Assembly (NCBI RefSeq): GCF_001874645.1
Contig: NZ_CP017886.1
Coordinates: 3,842,001-3,906,000, forward strand
Source: Pseudomonas frederiksbergensis
Lineage (GTDB): Bacteria; Pseudomonadota; Gammaproteobacteria; Pseudomonadales; Pseudomonadaceae
Direction of reading: 5' to 3'
DNA: 64,000 nucleotides
The notes beneath the pieces are model-generated. The model did no database searches. It was not told the origin of the DNA and saw only the letters and a program-made list of their open reading frames with translations. Positions 25,689 to 34,712 of the stretch are shown here, piece after piece (the first letter of the stretch is position 1; the number at the start of each line of letters is the position of its first letter). A program made the position numbers and the translations under genes.

Positions 25689-28427
25689 ATGACTGACCTG
25701 TTCCGAATCCCAAGGCCCTCCAGCGCGGCGATACCTGTGCTGGAGGGGCGCTTTTACCGGCCACCCTTGCCCGACGGCTATGTGCTGCGGCCTCGCCTGT
25801 GCGAGCGGCTGAGTGCCGGGTTGCAAGGGCGATTGCTGCTGGTCAGCGCGCCGGCGGGGTTCGGTAAAAGCTCATTGGCGGTGGAGTTCTGTCAGAACCT
25901 GCCGGCGCATTGGCAAAGCCTCTGGCTGGGGTTGAGTCCGCGCGACAACGATCCCGGGCGCTTCCTCGAACGGCTGCTTGAAGGCCTGCAAAACTATTTT
26001 CCACCGCTGGGCAGGCAGGCCCTTGGCCTGCTGAAAATGCGTCAACGCCATCAACCGTTCGCCTTCGAAGAATGGCTGGACGGGCTGCTCGATGAGCTGG
26101 CCACTTACCTGTCACCGAGCACGCCGCTGCTGCTGGTTCTGGATGACTACCATCTGGCCCAGGGCCCGGTGCTCGATCGCTGCCTGCAATTTTTCCTCAA
26201 TCATTTGCCCGATGGCCTGCTGGTGCTGGTGACCAGTCGCCAGCGTCCCGACTGGCACCTGGCGCGTTTGCGCCTGTCGCGGCAATTGCTTGAGCTGAGC
26301 GAACAGGAGCTGCGCCTGACCCATGACGAATCCCTGGCCCTGCTTGATCGACACAGCAGTTCATTGCGCGGCGAGGCGCTGGAAAGTCTGATCCAGCGCA
26401 GCGAAGGCTGGGTCGCGGGGCTGCGTTTCTGGTTGCTGGCCGCCTCTGAAGCGCGCAATGGCGGCGCGTTGCCGCAGCCGCTGCACGGTGGCGAAGGCTT
26501 GATACGCGACTACCTGCTTGAAGAAGTCATCGATTGCCTGCCCGCCGAGGTGCAGTTATTTCTGTACGACACCGCACCGCAAGAGCGCTTTTGCAGCGAA
26601 CTCTGCGATGCGGTGCGCGAGGCCCATGACAGCGCCGAGATCCTGCGCTTTCTGCTGTCCCATCAAGTGTTCCTGGTGCCGCTCGACGAGCATGGGCATT
26701 GGTACCGTTATCACCATCTGTTTTCTGATTTGTTACGCAGTCGGCCGATCGCTAATGCCATGGTGCCCGCCGCCAGCCTGCACCTGCGCGCCTGCCGCTG
26801 GTTCAACGCCCAGGGTTTGCTCGATGAAGCGGTGGAGCAGGCATTGCGCGCCGGGCACCTGGATGTAGCGGCGAACCTGGTGCAGAACCTTTCCGAAGAA
26901 CAGCTGCTGGCCGAACAGAACGTCGGCATGCTGCTGCGCTGGAAAATGGACTTGCCTGACAGCCTGCTGATCAGCACCCCGCGGCTGATTGTGCTGTACA
27001 GCTGGGCGCTGGGTCTGGCCTGCCAACTCGATGCGGCTGAAGAGTTGGCCAACCACTTGAGTCGCTTCCTGCCGGCACCGTCGGCCACCGCGCAGAAATC
27101 CATGTTGGCGCAGTGGCTGGCACTCAGCGGGATCATCGCCCGTGGTCGCGGCCAGCGCGAATTGACGCTGCTGTATTGCACCGAAGCGCTGGAGAGCCTG
27201 CCGCACAAGCGCTACGGGCAGCGCTTGATGTGCCTGTCGACCTTGTCCAACCTGGCGATCGCCGACGCGGATCTGTGGCGCGCCCGGGGGTTGAACCGTG
27301 AGTCGCTGGAGCTGGCGCAACGGGTCGGTAATCCGCTGTTCGAGGCGCTGGCCCATTACGACCGGGCACGGGTGCTGCAAGCGCGCGGGGAAATTCTCCG
27401 TTCGCTGGACGAAGTGCATCAGGGCCAGCAACGTTTGCAGGGCTTATCGCCGCAGCGGCTGTACGCGGTTCGCGCACGCCTGACTTTGTATGAAGGTTTT
27501 CTGCTGACCCTGCGTGTGCAGCCCGAGGCCGGGCTGGCGCGTTTGCGGACGGGGTTGAACGAAGCGCGGGCCTGTCGCGATATCAGCGTGCTGATCGGTC
27601 ATTGTGTGATCGCCAAGCTTGAAGGCAGCAACGGCGAGTTCGCCCGGGCGTTTGCCGAACTGGCCGAGGCCGAACGGCTGATGCACATCTGGGACGTGCC
27701 GCCGATTTACTACCTGGCGATGATTACGCTGGTGAAATGCGAGCTTTGGCTGGCTCAGGGCCGCACCGATCTGGCCGAAGCCTGGCTGGCGCGACTCGGC
27801 CAGACCTACAACGGCGAGCAAGCTGCGGCGCCGCCGGAGTTTCATCCGCAAATGCCGCTGCACATCGAATTGCAACAAGCGCTGCTGGAGTCCATTCAAG
27901 GGCAGCCGATGCTGGCCGAAGGACGTTTGAACGCACTGCTGGGACATGGGCAGAAGACCGGAAGGCAGATGCTCAGCGTGATGGCATTGAGTCAGAAGGT
28001 GGCGCTGCTGCTGAACAATGGCCGTGAACCCGAAGCGTGCCTGGCCTTGGGGCAGGCCTTCGAGGCCGCGGCCGGAGGCGTCCTGCAACCCTTCGAATGG
28101 TTACTGCGCGAACGCCCGGACTGGCTGCGTGAGCAACTGGCGCAGTGTCCGGCCGGTGCACTGCGTGAGAGCCTGATCGAACGCTTGCCCCAAGCCGCTG
28201 CCCGCGAGATGGTTGAGCCGCAGCACGCCGGTGAAACGCTCAGCGCCCGCGAACAGGCCGTACTGCAATTGATCGCCCAAGGCTGCTCGAACCAGGAAAT
28301 CAGCGATCAGCTGTTTATCTCGCTGCACACCGTCAAGACCCACGCCAGCCACATCAACAGCAAGCTCGGTGTCGAACGCCGCACTCAGGCCGTGGCCCGG
28401 GCCAAGGAGTTGGGGTTGTTGGCGTAA
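25689..28427 (+). CDS. Large LuxR-family (MalT/AlkS-like) transcriptional regulator
   Basis: 912 residues from the ATG at 25689. The N-terminal NTPase has a Walker A SAPAGFGKSS (about 53-62) and a Walker B LLLVLDDYH (about 135). The middle is an all-helical, TPR-like sensor region. The C-terminus is a LuxR helix-turn-helix, with LSAREQAVLQLIAQGCSNQEI and HTVKTHASHINSKL (about 845-905). Regulators of this STAND-type class need a ligand and ATP to oligomerise on DNA. It lies downstream of the acyl-CoA ligase, DUF1302 and DUF1329 genes and probably activates them, perhaps in response to an acyl compound. Confidence 0.88.
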   Translation: MTDLFRIPRPSSAAIPVLEGRFYRPPLPDGYVLRPRLCERLSAGLQGRLLLVSAPAGFGKSSLAVEFCQNLPAHWQSLWLGLSPRDNDPGRFLERLLEGLQNYFPPLGRQALGLLKMRQRHQPFAFEEWLDGLLDELATYLSPSTPLLLVLDDYHLAQGPVLDRCLQFFLNHLPDGLLVLVTSRQRPDWHLARLRLSRQLLELSEQELRLTHDESLALLDRHSSSLRGEALESLIQRSEGWVAGLRFWLLAASEARNGGALPQPLHGGEGLIRDYLLEEVIDCLPAEVQLFLYDTAPQERFCSELCDAVREAHDSAEILRFLLSHQVFLVPLDEHGHWYRYHHLFSDLLRSRPIANAMVPAASLHLRACRWFNAQGLLDEAVEQALRAGHLDVAANLVQNLSEEQLLAEQNVGMLLRWKMDLPDSLLISTPRLIVLYSWALGLACQLDAAEELANHLSRFLPAPSATAQKSMLAQWLALSGIIARGRGQRELTLLYCTEALESLPHKRYGQRLMCLSTLSNLAIADADLWRARGLNRESLELAQRVGNPLFEALAHYDRARVLQARGEILRSLDEVHQGQQRLQGLSPQRLYAVRARLTLYEGFLLTLRVQPEAGLARLRTGLNEARACRDISVLIGHCVIAKLEGSNGEFARAFAELAEAERLMHIWDVPPIYYLAMITLVKCELWLAQGRTDLAEAWLARLGQTYNGEQAAAPPEFHPQMPLHIELQQALLESIQGQPMLAEGRLNALLGHGQKTGRQMLSVMALSQKVALLLNNGREPEACLALGQAFEAAAGGVLQPFEWLLRERPDWLREQLAQCPAGALRESLIERLPQAAAREMVEPQHAGETLSAREQAVLQLIAQGCSNQEISDQLFISLHTVKTHASHINSKLGVERRTQAVARAKELGLLA

Positions 28428-28440
28428 CGCCCAACACGCC

Positions 28441-28467
28441 GATCGTTCCCACGCTCTGCGTGGGAAT
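28441..28467. repeat. Palindromic repeat of the GATCGTTCCCACGC family
   Basis: GATCGTTCCCACGC, TCT, GCGTGGGAAT is the third copy, with an imperfect end. It lies between the convergent LuxR and LysR genes. Confidence 0.7.
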
Positions 28468-28492
28468 GCCTCAATGGACGCTCTGCGTCCGC

Positions 28493-29407
28493 TCATGGAC
28501 GGCCCTTCGCGGTGAGCTGCTCCCGACAATAATCCGCAAATAACTGCGCCGGTTTGGTCAGTTGCCCGCGTTTGAGCCAGGCCGCCACCAACCCCGAACC
28601 GGTAACCTCCTCGACAATGTCCACGCACACCACTTTCTGCCCGTCATAGGTGCATTCCGAATGCGGCCGGGTGACCAGAATCGAAAAGCCGAAACCCTGG
28701 CCAACCATCCCGCGCACCATCTCGATCGACGGCGAGCTGAAGGCAATTCTGGGCGTCAATCCGAGTTCTTCAAACAAACTGACGAAGTAGGTTCGGCTCG
28801 GCTGCACGTCGAGCAGAATCATCGGTTCCAGGCACAGGTCACGCAGGGACACCTGCGCTTGCTGGGCAAAACGATGATCGGCCGGCAGCAGTGCGTAAGG
28901 CCGTTGCGCCGGCATCAGTGGCTCGGTTTCGATGGTGCCGTCCAGATCGTGCTCGTAAAGGATCGCCAGATCGAAAGCGCCCGAGGTCAAATTCTGCACC
29001 AGCTCTTGCTGCTCACCGTCGCGGATGCGGATTTCCACCCCCGGATACAACGCCGAGAACCCGGCAATCAATTGCGGCAGGTACAACGGCGCGACCGTTT
29101 CAAAGCAGCCGATATCGATCTGCCCGGACACCACGTCGTTGTCGGCCAGGGCGTTCTGTTCGAACTCCTTGGCCATGCGCAGCAGTTCCTGAGCCTTGCG
29201 GTAGAAGCGTGCGCCGCTGGGCGTCAGGGAAACGCCCTGGGCGTGGTGACGGATCAGCAACTGCACGCCAAAGCTGTTTTCCAGGCCCTTGATCGCCGTG
29301 GAAATCGACGGCTGGGCGATGTACAGCTTACGCGACGCCTCGGCGACGCTGCCGCATTCGACGGTGGTAATGAAGTACTTCAATTGACGCAGATTGTAGG
29401 CAGCCAC
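28493..29407 (-). CDS. LysR-family transcriptional regulator
   Basis: 304 residues from a GTG at 29407, which has a GAGG site 6 bases upstream. The helix-turn-helix is at about 5-62 (LRQLKYFITTVECGSVAEASRKLYIAQPSIS). A LysR substrate-binding domain follows. The frame continues upstream to 29578, but that part is not coding-like and overlaps the shared promoter region. It is divergent from the aldehyde dehydrogenase, aminotransferase and ABC transporter genes and is their likely activator. Confidence 0.85.
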   Translation of the reverse strand: MAAYNLRQLKYFITTVECGSVAEASRKLYIAQPSISTAIKGLENSFGVQLLIRHHAQGVSLTPSGARFYRKAQELLRMAKEFEQNALADNDVVSGQIDIGCFETVAPLYLPQLIAGFSALYPGVEIRIRDGEQQELVQNLTSGAFDLAILYEHDLDGTIETEPLMPAQRPYALLPADHRFAQQAQVSLRDLCLEPMILLDVQPSRTYFVSLFEELGLTPRIAFSSPSIEMVRGMVGQGFGFSILVTRPHSECTYDGQKVVCVDIVEEVTGSGLVAAWLKRGQLTKPAQLFADYCREQLTAKGRP

Positions 29408-29652
29408 AGCAAACCTCGGGGTGGATGGGTTCGATGCCAGTCTCGACAGCTGAACCCAAGCAATGTGCGTACCGCCCTTATCCACGTGGGCGACGGTATT
29501 GTTGTGTTTGAACAATAACCACATGGCACGCACGTGGGGAGCTTGGCTGCCCAGTTTTTTCATCGCTTGCGACCACATATTTACTATTTTTCCTCAGCGG
29601 CAGCCTGAGCCACCCTCCATTGCACAATAAAAAGTCCAAGGAGCATCTGAAC

Positions 29653-31143
29653 GTGTTCGAGCTTGAATATTGGCAAGGCCAGGCCGCCGCGCTGCAGTTT
29701 CGTACGTTGGCGTTGATTGATGGCAAACAACAGCCGGCGCAATCCAGGCAGACCTTTGCCGCGATCAACCCGGCCACTGGCGCAGTTCTGGCCGAGGTGG
29801 CCGCGTGCGGCAATGAAGACGTCGATGCGGCGGTGATCAGTGCGCGACAGGCGTTTGAGTCTGGCGTCTGGTCGGCGCGTTCGCCCAGCGAGCGCAAACA
29901 GGTGCTGCTGCGTTTGGCCGAGCTGATCATGGCCAACCGCGAAGAGCTGGCGCTGCTCGACTCGCTGAACATGGGCAAACCGGTGATGGACGCCTACACC
30001 ATCGATGTGCCGGGCGCCGCCGGGGTGTTTCGCTGGTACGCCGAAAGCCTCGACAAACTCTACGACCAGATCGCCCCGAGTGCGCAGAACGTGCTGGCGA
30101 CCATCACCCGTGAAGCCCTCGGCGTGGTGGCTGCCGTGGTGCCGTGGAACTTCCCGTTGGACATGGCCGCGTGGAAACTGGCACCCGCGCTGGCCGCCGG
30201 CAATTCGGTGATCCTCAAACCGGCTGAGCAATCGCCGTTCTCCGCCTTGCGGCTGGGCGAGCTGGCGCTGGAAGCGGGTGTGCCGGCAGGCGTGCTGAAC
30301 GTGCTGCCGGGCCTCGGTGAGCAAGCCGGCAAGGCCTTGGGTTTGCACCCGGATATCGATTGTCTGGTGTTCACCGGCTCGACCGAAGTCGGCAAATACT
30401 TCATGCAGTACTCGGCGCAGTCGAACCTCAAACAGGTGTGGCTGGAGTGCGGCGGCAAGAGCGCCAATCTGGTATTCGCCGATTGTCAGGACCTCGACCT
30501 GGCGGCGCAGAAAGCCGCGTTCGGGATCTTCTTCAATCAAGGCGAAGTCTGCTCGGCCAACTCGCGGTTGTTGGTGGAGCGCTCGATCCATGACGAGTTT
30601 GTCGAGCGCCTCAAGGTTCAGGTCGAGCGCTGGCAACCGGGTGACCCGCTGGACCCGTCGAGCACCGCCGGGGCGATTGTCGACCGACGTCAGACGGCAC
30701 GAATCATGAAGTTCATCCAGCAGGCTGAACGCCAGGGCGCGAAGCGCGTGTGCGGCGGTCAGCGGTCTATTTTCAACGGCTCGGACAACTTCATTCAGCC
30801 GACGATTTTCACTGGCGTGAGTCCGGACATGCCGTTGTTTCGCGACGAAGTGTTCGGCCCGGTGTTGGCGGTCACCGCGTTCGATGATGAGGCCCACGCG
30901 CTACAACTGGCCAATGACAGCGTCTATGGTTTAGCCGCATCGCTGTGGACCGACGACCTCAATCGCGCCCACCGCGTGGCGCGGCAATTGCGCGCCGGGA
31001 CGGTGTCGGTCAACAGTGTCGATGCGCTCGACGTCACGGTGCCTTTTGGCGGCGGCAAGCAGTCCGGTTTTGGCCGCGACCTGTCGCTGCACTCATTTGA
31101 TAAATACACCCAGTTGAAAACCACCTGGTTTCAGCTGCGCTGA
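29653..31143 (+). CDS. Aldehyde dehydrogenase (PuuC/KauB-like)
   Basis: 496 residues from a GTG at 29653 with AAGGAG nine bases upstream. Family motifs appear in order: VVPWNFPLDMAAWKLAPALAAGN with the catalytic-site Asn, LVFTGSTEVGKY for NAD binding, LECGGKSANLVF with the general-base Glu, and FFNQGEVCSANSRLL with the nucleophilic Cys. The closest group is gamma-glutamyl-gamma-aminobutyraldehyde dehydrogenase, which handles aminoaldehydes. It oxidises an aldehyde with NAD(P). It is 22 bp upstream of an aminotransferase that would produce such an aldehyde. Confidence 0.87.
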   Translation: MFELEYWQGQAAALQFRTLALIDGKQQPAQSRQTFAAINPATGAVLAEVAACGNEDVDAAVISARQAFESGVWSARSPSERKQVLLRLAELIMANREELALLDSLNMGKPVMDAYTIDVPGAAGVFRWYAESLDKLYDQIAPSAQNVLATITREALGVVAAVVPWNFPLDMAAWKLAPALAAGNSVILKPAEQSPFSALRLGELALEAGVPAGVLNVLPGLGEQAGKALGLHPDIDCLVFTGSTEVGKYFMQYSAQSNLKQVWLECGGKSANLVFADCQDLDLAAQKAAFGIFFNQGEVCSANSRLLVERSIHDEFVERLKVQVERWQPGDPLDPSSTAGAIVDRRQTARIMKFIQQAERQGAKRVCGGQRSIFNGSDNFIQPTIFTGVSPDMPLFRDEVFGPVLAVTAFDDEAHALQLANDSVYGLAASLWTDDLNRAHRVARQLRAGTVSVNSVDALDVTVPFGGGKQSGFGRDLSLHSFDKYTQLKTTWFQLR

Positions 31144-31165
31144 CAATAAAAACGGAGAACTGGCG

Positions 31166-32536
31166 ATGACTACCCCACGTGAAACCCGCGACTACCAGGC
31201 CGCCGATGCTGCGCACCACATCCACGCGTTCGTCGATCAGAAAGCCCTCAACGACGAAGGGCCACGGGTGATGGTCCGTGGCGACCGCCTGCATGTGTGG
31301 GACAACGACGGTCGGCGTTATCTGGATGGCATGTCCGGGCTGTGGTGCACCAACCTGGGTTACGGGCGCAAGGACCTGGCCGCCGCGGCGAGCCAGCAAC
31401 TGGAGCAGTTGCCGTACTACAACCTGTTTTTCCACACCACCCACCCGCAGGTGATCGAGCTCTCCGAGCTGCTGTTCAGTCTGCTGCCGGGGCACTACAG
31501 CCACGCGATCTACACCAACTCCGGCTCCGAGGCCAACGAGGTGCTGATCCGCACGGTACGACGTTACTGGACGATCCTCGGCAAGCCCGAGAAGAAAGTC
31601 ATGATCGGTCGTTGGAACGGTTACCACGGCTCGACCCTGGCCGCCGCGGCGCTGGGCGGGATGAAGTTCATGCACGAAATGGGCGGGATGATTCCGGACA
31701 TCGCGCACATCGACGAGCCGTACTTTTTCGCCCACGAAGGCAACCTCACGCCGGCCGAGTTTGGTCTGCGGGCGGCACAGCAACTTGAAGAGAAGATTCT
31801 TGAGCTGGGAGCCGACAAGGTCGCCGGGTTCATCGCTGAACCGTTCCAGGGCGCTGGCGGGATGATTTTTCCACCAGAGAGTTACTGGCCGGAGATTCAG
31901 CGGATCTGCCGCAAGTACGATGTGCTGCTGTGCGCCGATGAAGTGATCGGCGGCTTCGGTCGCACCGGTGAATGGTTTGCCCACGAGCACTTCGGTTTCG
32001 AGCCTGACACCTTGTCCATCGCCAAGGGCCTGACTTCGGGCTACATCCCCATGGGCGGGCTGATTCTGTCGAAAAAAATGGCCCAGGTTTTAGTGGAGCA
32101 GGGCGGGGTGTTCGCCCACGGCCTGACCTATTCCGGGCACCCGGTGGCGGCAGCGGTGGCGATTGCCAACCTCAAGGCCTTGCGCGATGAAGGCGTGGTC
32201 ACACGGGTCAAGGATGATATCGGACCGTACCTGCAAAAGTGCCTGCGCGAAGTGTTCGGCAATCACCCGTTGGTCGGTGATATTCAGGGCGTGGGCATGG
32301 TCGCGGCGTTGCAGTTGGCCGAGGACAAAACCAGCCGTAAACGCTTTGCCAACGAGAACGACATCGCCTGGCGCTGCCGCACCTTGGGCTTCGAAGAAGG
32401 GGTGATCATTCGCTCGACGCTGGGCCGGATGATCATGGCCCCGGCGTTGATTGCCACGCGTGAAGAAGTGGATGAACTGGTCGGCAAAACCTTGCGTGCG
32501 CTGGATCGTACGGCGCAGGAATACGGCCGGCTCTGA
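31166..32536 (+). CDS. Class III (omega) PLP-dependent aminotransferase
   Basis: 456 residues. The family core is present: SGSEANEVLIRTVRRYW, NGYHGSTLAAAALGG, LCADEVIGGFGRTGEWF with the PLP aspartate, and SIAKGLTSGYIPMGG with the PLP lysine. It resembles putrescine/beta-alanine/taurine:pyruvate transaminases. It should transfer the amino group of a terminal amine to pyruvate or 2-oxoglutarate, giving an aldehyde for the dehydrogenase upstream. The importer downstream is of the taurine/sulfonate/nitrate class, so an aminosulfonate or other small amine is a reasonable guess. Confidence 0.87.
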   Translation: MTTPRETRDYQAADAAHHIHAFVDQKALNDEGPRVMVRGDRLHVWDNDGRRYLDGMSGLWCTNLGYGRKDLAAAASQQLEQLPYYNLFFHTTHPQVIELSELLFSLLPGHYSHAIYTNSGSEANEVLIRTVRRYWTILGKPEKKVMIGRWNGYHGSTLAAAALGGMKFMHEMGGMIPDIAHIDEPYFFAHEGNLTPAEFGLRAAQQLEEKILELGADKVAGFIAEPFQGAGGMIFPPESYWPEIQRICRKYDVLLCADEVIGGFGRTGEWFAHEHFGFEPDTLSIAKGLTSGYIPMGGLILSKKMAQVLVEQGGVFAHGLTYSGHPVAAAVAIANLKALRDEGVVTRVKDDIGPYLQKCLREVFGNHPLVGDIQGVGMVAALQLAEDKTSRKRFANENDIAWRCRTLGFEEGVIIRSTLGRMIMAPALIATREEVDELVGKTLRALDRTAQEYGRL

Positions 32537-32561
32537 TCTGACTTGATGGTGGTGTGATCCC

Positions 32562-32643
32562 GAAAAGATTGCAGCCTGCGGCAGCTCCTACAGGATGTAA
32601 GTCGATCCAATGTAGGCGCTGCCGCAGGCTGCGATCTTTTGAT
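32562..32643. repeat. REP pair (BIME-like)
   Basis: AAAAGATTGCAGCCTGCGGC and, facing it, GTAGGCGCTGCCGCAGGCTG ending CGATCTTTTGAT, separated by about 25 bp. The rest of the gap to 32912 shows no gene. It may hold a promoter for the transporter, with a GGGAG site at about 32903. Confidence 0.8.
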
Positions 32644-32912
32644 GTTTAAAGACCATTTCCCATCACTGCACCCACCTCGGGCATCCCCGTCCATGGCGCC
32701 CTTTTGCAGTGCGCGCTACCGAGGTTTTTCTTCATTCGCGGCGACATATTTCCTCGTTTTCCTATGGCCTTCGTTGGGCCAACATCAACCTCGCCAGTCA
32801 GCCGAACGCTGACCACCTCAAGGTCCATTCAGAGACCGCACGTTGTCCCTGTTCGAGGCCGCTGGCCGTACTGCCCAAGACAAAACTAAATCAACAGCTG
32901 TGGGAGTGCTCC

Positions 32913-33899
32913 ATGATCAAGTCCTTGCTAACCCGTTTCGCTCAACCCCTCGCGATCACCGCCATCGCTGCCGGGGTCGCCACCAGCGCCCAGGCCGGCA
33001 CCCTGTCCATCGGCCACACCACGTGGGTCGGTTACGGCACCCTCTACCTCGCCCAGGACCTGGGCTACTTCAAGGAGAACGGCCTGACCGTCGAATTGCC
33101 GGTGGTGGAAGAAGCCTCGATGTACATGGCCGCCCAGGCCTCGGGTCAGTTGTCCGGCTCGGCCTCGACCATCGATGAGGTGCTCAAGTATCGCCCGCAG
33201 TTCTGTTTCAAAGCGGTAGCGGCTCTGGATGACAGCCATGGTGGCGACGGTGTGTTGGTGGGCAAGGACGTCAAGAGCCTGCAAGAGCTCAAAGGCAAAG
33301 CGGTCGCGGTGAACGAAGGTTCGACTTCGCAGTTCTGGCTCTCGTACCTGCTGAAAAAGAACGGCATGAAAATGAGCGACATCACCGTGCAGAACATGAC
33401 CGCCGACGATGCCGCCACCGCGTTCATCGCCGGTCGTGTGCCGGCCGCCGTGACCTGGGAACCCCATCTGTCGATGGTCCGTGACAAGAAACAAGGCAAA
33501 GTGCTGATCGACAGCAGCACCACCCCCGGCGTGATCGTCGACGTGGTGGCGCTCAACTGCTCGGTCATCGAGAAGCAACCGGAAGACGTCAAAGCGTTGG
33601 TCGCCGGTTTGTACAAAGCGGTGAAATACACCCAGGAACATCCGGACGAGGCTTACGCGATCATGGCCAAAGGCGTCGGCGGTTACCTTGCCGATCCGAA
33701 GGAACTGGCCGCTGCCGCCAAAGGCGTGCGCTTCTACGATCAGGCCATGAGCGAAAAGCTCCTCGGCTCACCGGGCAAACCGGGTGACAGCGCAGCGCTG
33801 ATCAAACTCGCCAACGAAACCGCCAGCGAACTGCAAGGCAAACGGTATAACGTCAGCCACGATGAACTGGTCGACAACCGTTTCGTCAGCCCGCTGTAG
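32913..33899 (+). CDS. ABC transporter substrate-binding protein (NMT1/TauA/SsuA class)
   Basis: 328 residues from the ATG at 32913. The signal peptide ends near residue 29 (SAQA). The mature part starts TLSIGHTTWVGYGTLYLAQDLGYFKENGL, the pattern of periplasmic binding proteins for sulfonates, nitrate, thiamine precursors and related solutes. It carries the usual KAVAVNEGSTSQFWLSYLL second-lobe motif. It is the first gene of a binding protein, permease, ATPase set. It lacks a lipobox, so it is free in the periplasm. Substrate unknown; the upstream enzymes suggest an amine. Confidence 0.87.
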   Translation: MIKSLLTRFAQPLAITAIAAGVATSAQAGTLSIGHTTWVGYGTLYLAQDLGYFKENGLTVELPVVEEASMYMAAQASGQLSGSASTIDEVLKYRPQFCFKAVAALDDSHGGDGVLVGKDVKSLQELKGKAVAVNEGSTSQFWLSYLLKKNGMKMSDITVQNMTADDAATAFIAGRVPAAVTWEPHLSMVRDKKQGKVLIDSSTTPGVIVDVVALNCSVIEKQPEDVKALVAGLYKAVKYTQEHPDEAYAIMAKGVGGYLADPKELAAAAKGVRFYDQAMSEKLLGSPGKPGDSAALIKLANETASELQGKRYNVSHDELVDNRFVSPL

Positions 33900-33908
33900 G
33901 AGGTGGCC

Positions 33909-34712
33909 ATGTTCAAGCGAAATTCATGGTTGAGCCGCTGCATCACGCCCAAGACCGGCTTGCCGGTCAAGGTGATCTGGAGCGCCAGCGGCCTGGCCTG
34001 GGTGCTGCTGGTCGGCCTCTGGGCCGGGTTGTCCTACGGCGGCGTGGTGCCGGGCATGTTCCTGCCGACACCCGGCGCGGTGCTCGATGCCGCCGTGCGC
34101 CTGGCGCGCGACGGCACACTCGGGGTCCACGTTTGGGCGAGCCTGGAAGTGGTGATGGTCGGCTTCATCGTCTCGTCGCTGGTGGCGGTGCCGTTGGGGC
34201 TGCTGATGGGCAGCTTCCGCATCGTCCAGGCGTTCCTCGAACCGATGGTCAACTTCATTCGCTACCTGCCGGTGACCTCCTTTGTGCCGCTGTTCATCCT
34301 GTGGATCGGCATCGGTCTTGAGCAGCGGGTATCGGTGATCATCTTCGGCGTGTTCTTCCAGCAGTTGGTGATGATTGCGGATGTCTCCAAAGGCATCTCC
34401 AAGGACCTGATCAACGCCTCCTACACCCTGGGCTCCAAGCGCCGCGACGCGGTGCTGCATGTGATCGCCCCGGCGTCGTTGCCGGGTGTGCTCGACACCT
34501 TGCGCGTCACCATGGGCTGGGCCTGGACGTACCTGGTGGTCGCCGAACTGGTGGCCGCTTCCAGTGGCCTCGGCTATCTGAGCCTCAAAGCCATGCGCGG
34601 CTTTCAGGTGGATGTGATCTTTCTGGCGATCGCGATCATCGGCCTGCTGGGCCTGGTCACCGATCAACTGTTCCGTTTCCTTCGACTGAGGATCGCCGCA
34701 TGGGCTCAGTAA
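33909..34712 (+). CDS. ABC transporter permease (TauC/SsuC class)
   Basis: 267 residues from the ATG at 33909, preceded by GGAGG at the ideal spacing. About six membrane segments. The ATPase-coupling loop NASYTLGSKRRDAVLHVIAPASLPGVLDTL is the EAA motif of BPD-type permeases. It begins 9 bp after the binding-protein stop. Its 3' end overlaps the ATPase gene by 13 bp, so the two are translated together. Confidence 0.88.
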   Translation: MFKRNSWLSRCITPKTGLPVKVIWSASGLAWVLLVGLWAGLSYGGVVPGMFLPTPGAVLDAAVRLARDGTLGVHVWASLEVVMVGFIVSSLVAVPLGLLMGSFRIVQAFLEPMVNFIRYLPVTSFVPLFILWIGIGLEQRVSVIIFGVFFQQLVMIADVSKGISKDLINASYTLGSKRRDAVLHVIAPASLPGVLDTLRVTMGWAWTYLVVAELVAASSGLGYLSLKAMRGFQVDVIFLAIAIIGLLGLVTDQLFRFLRLRIAAWAQ

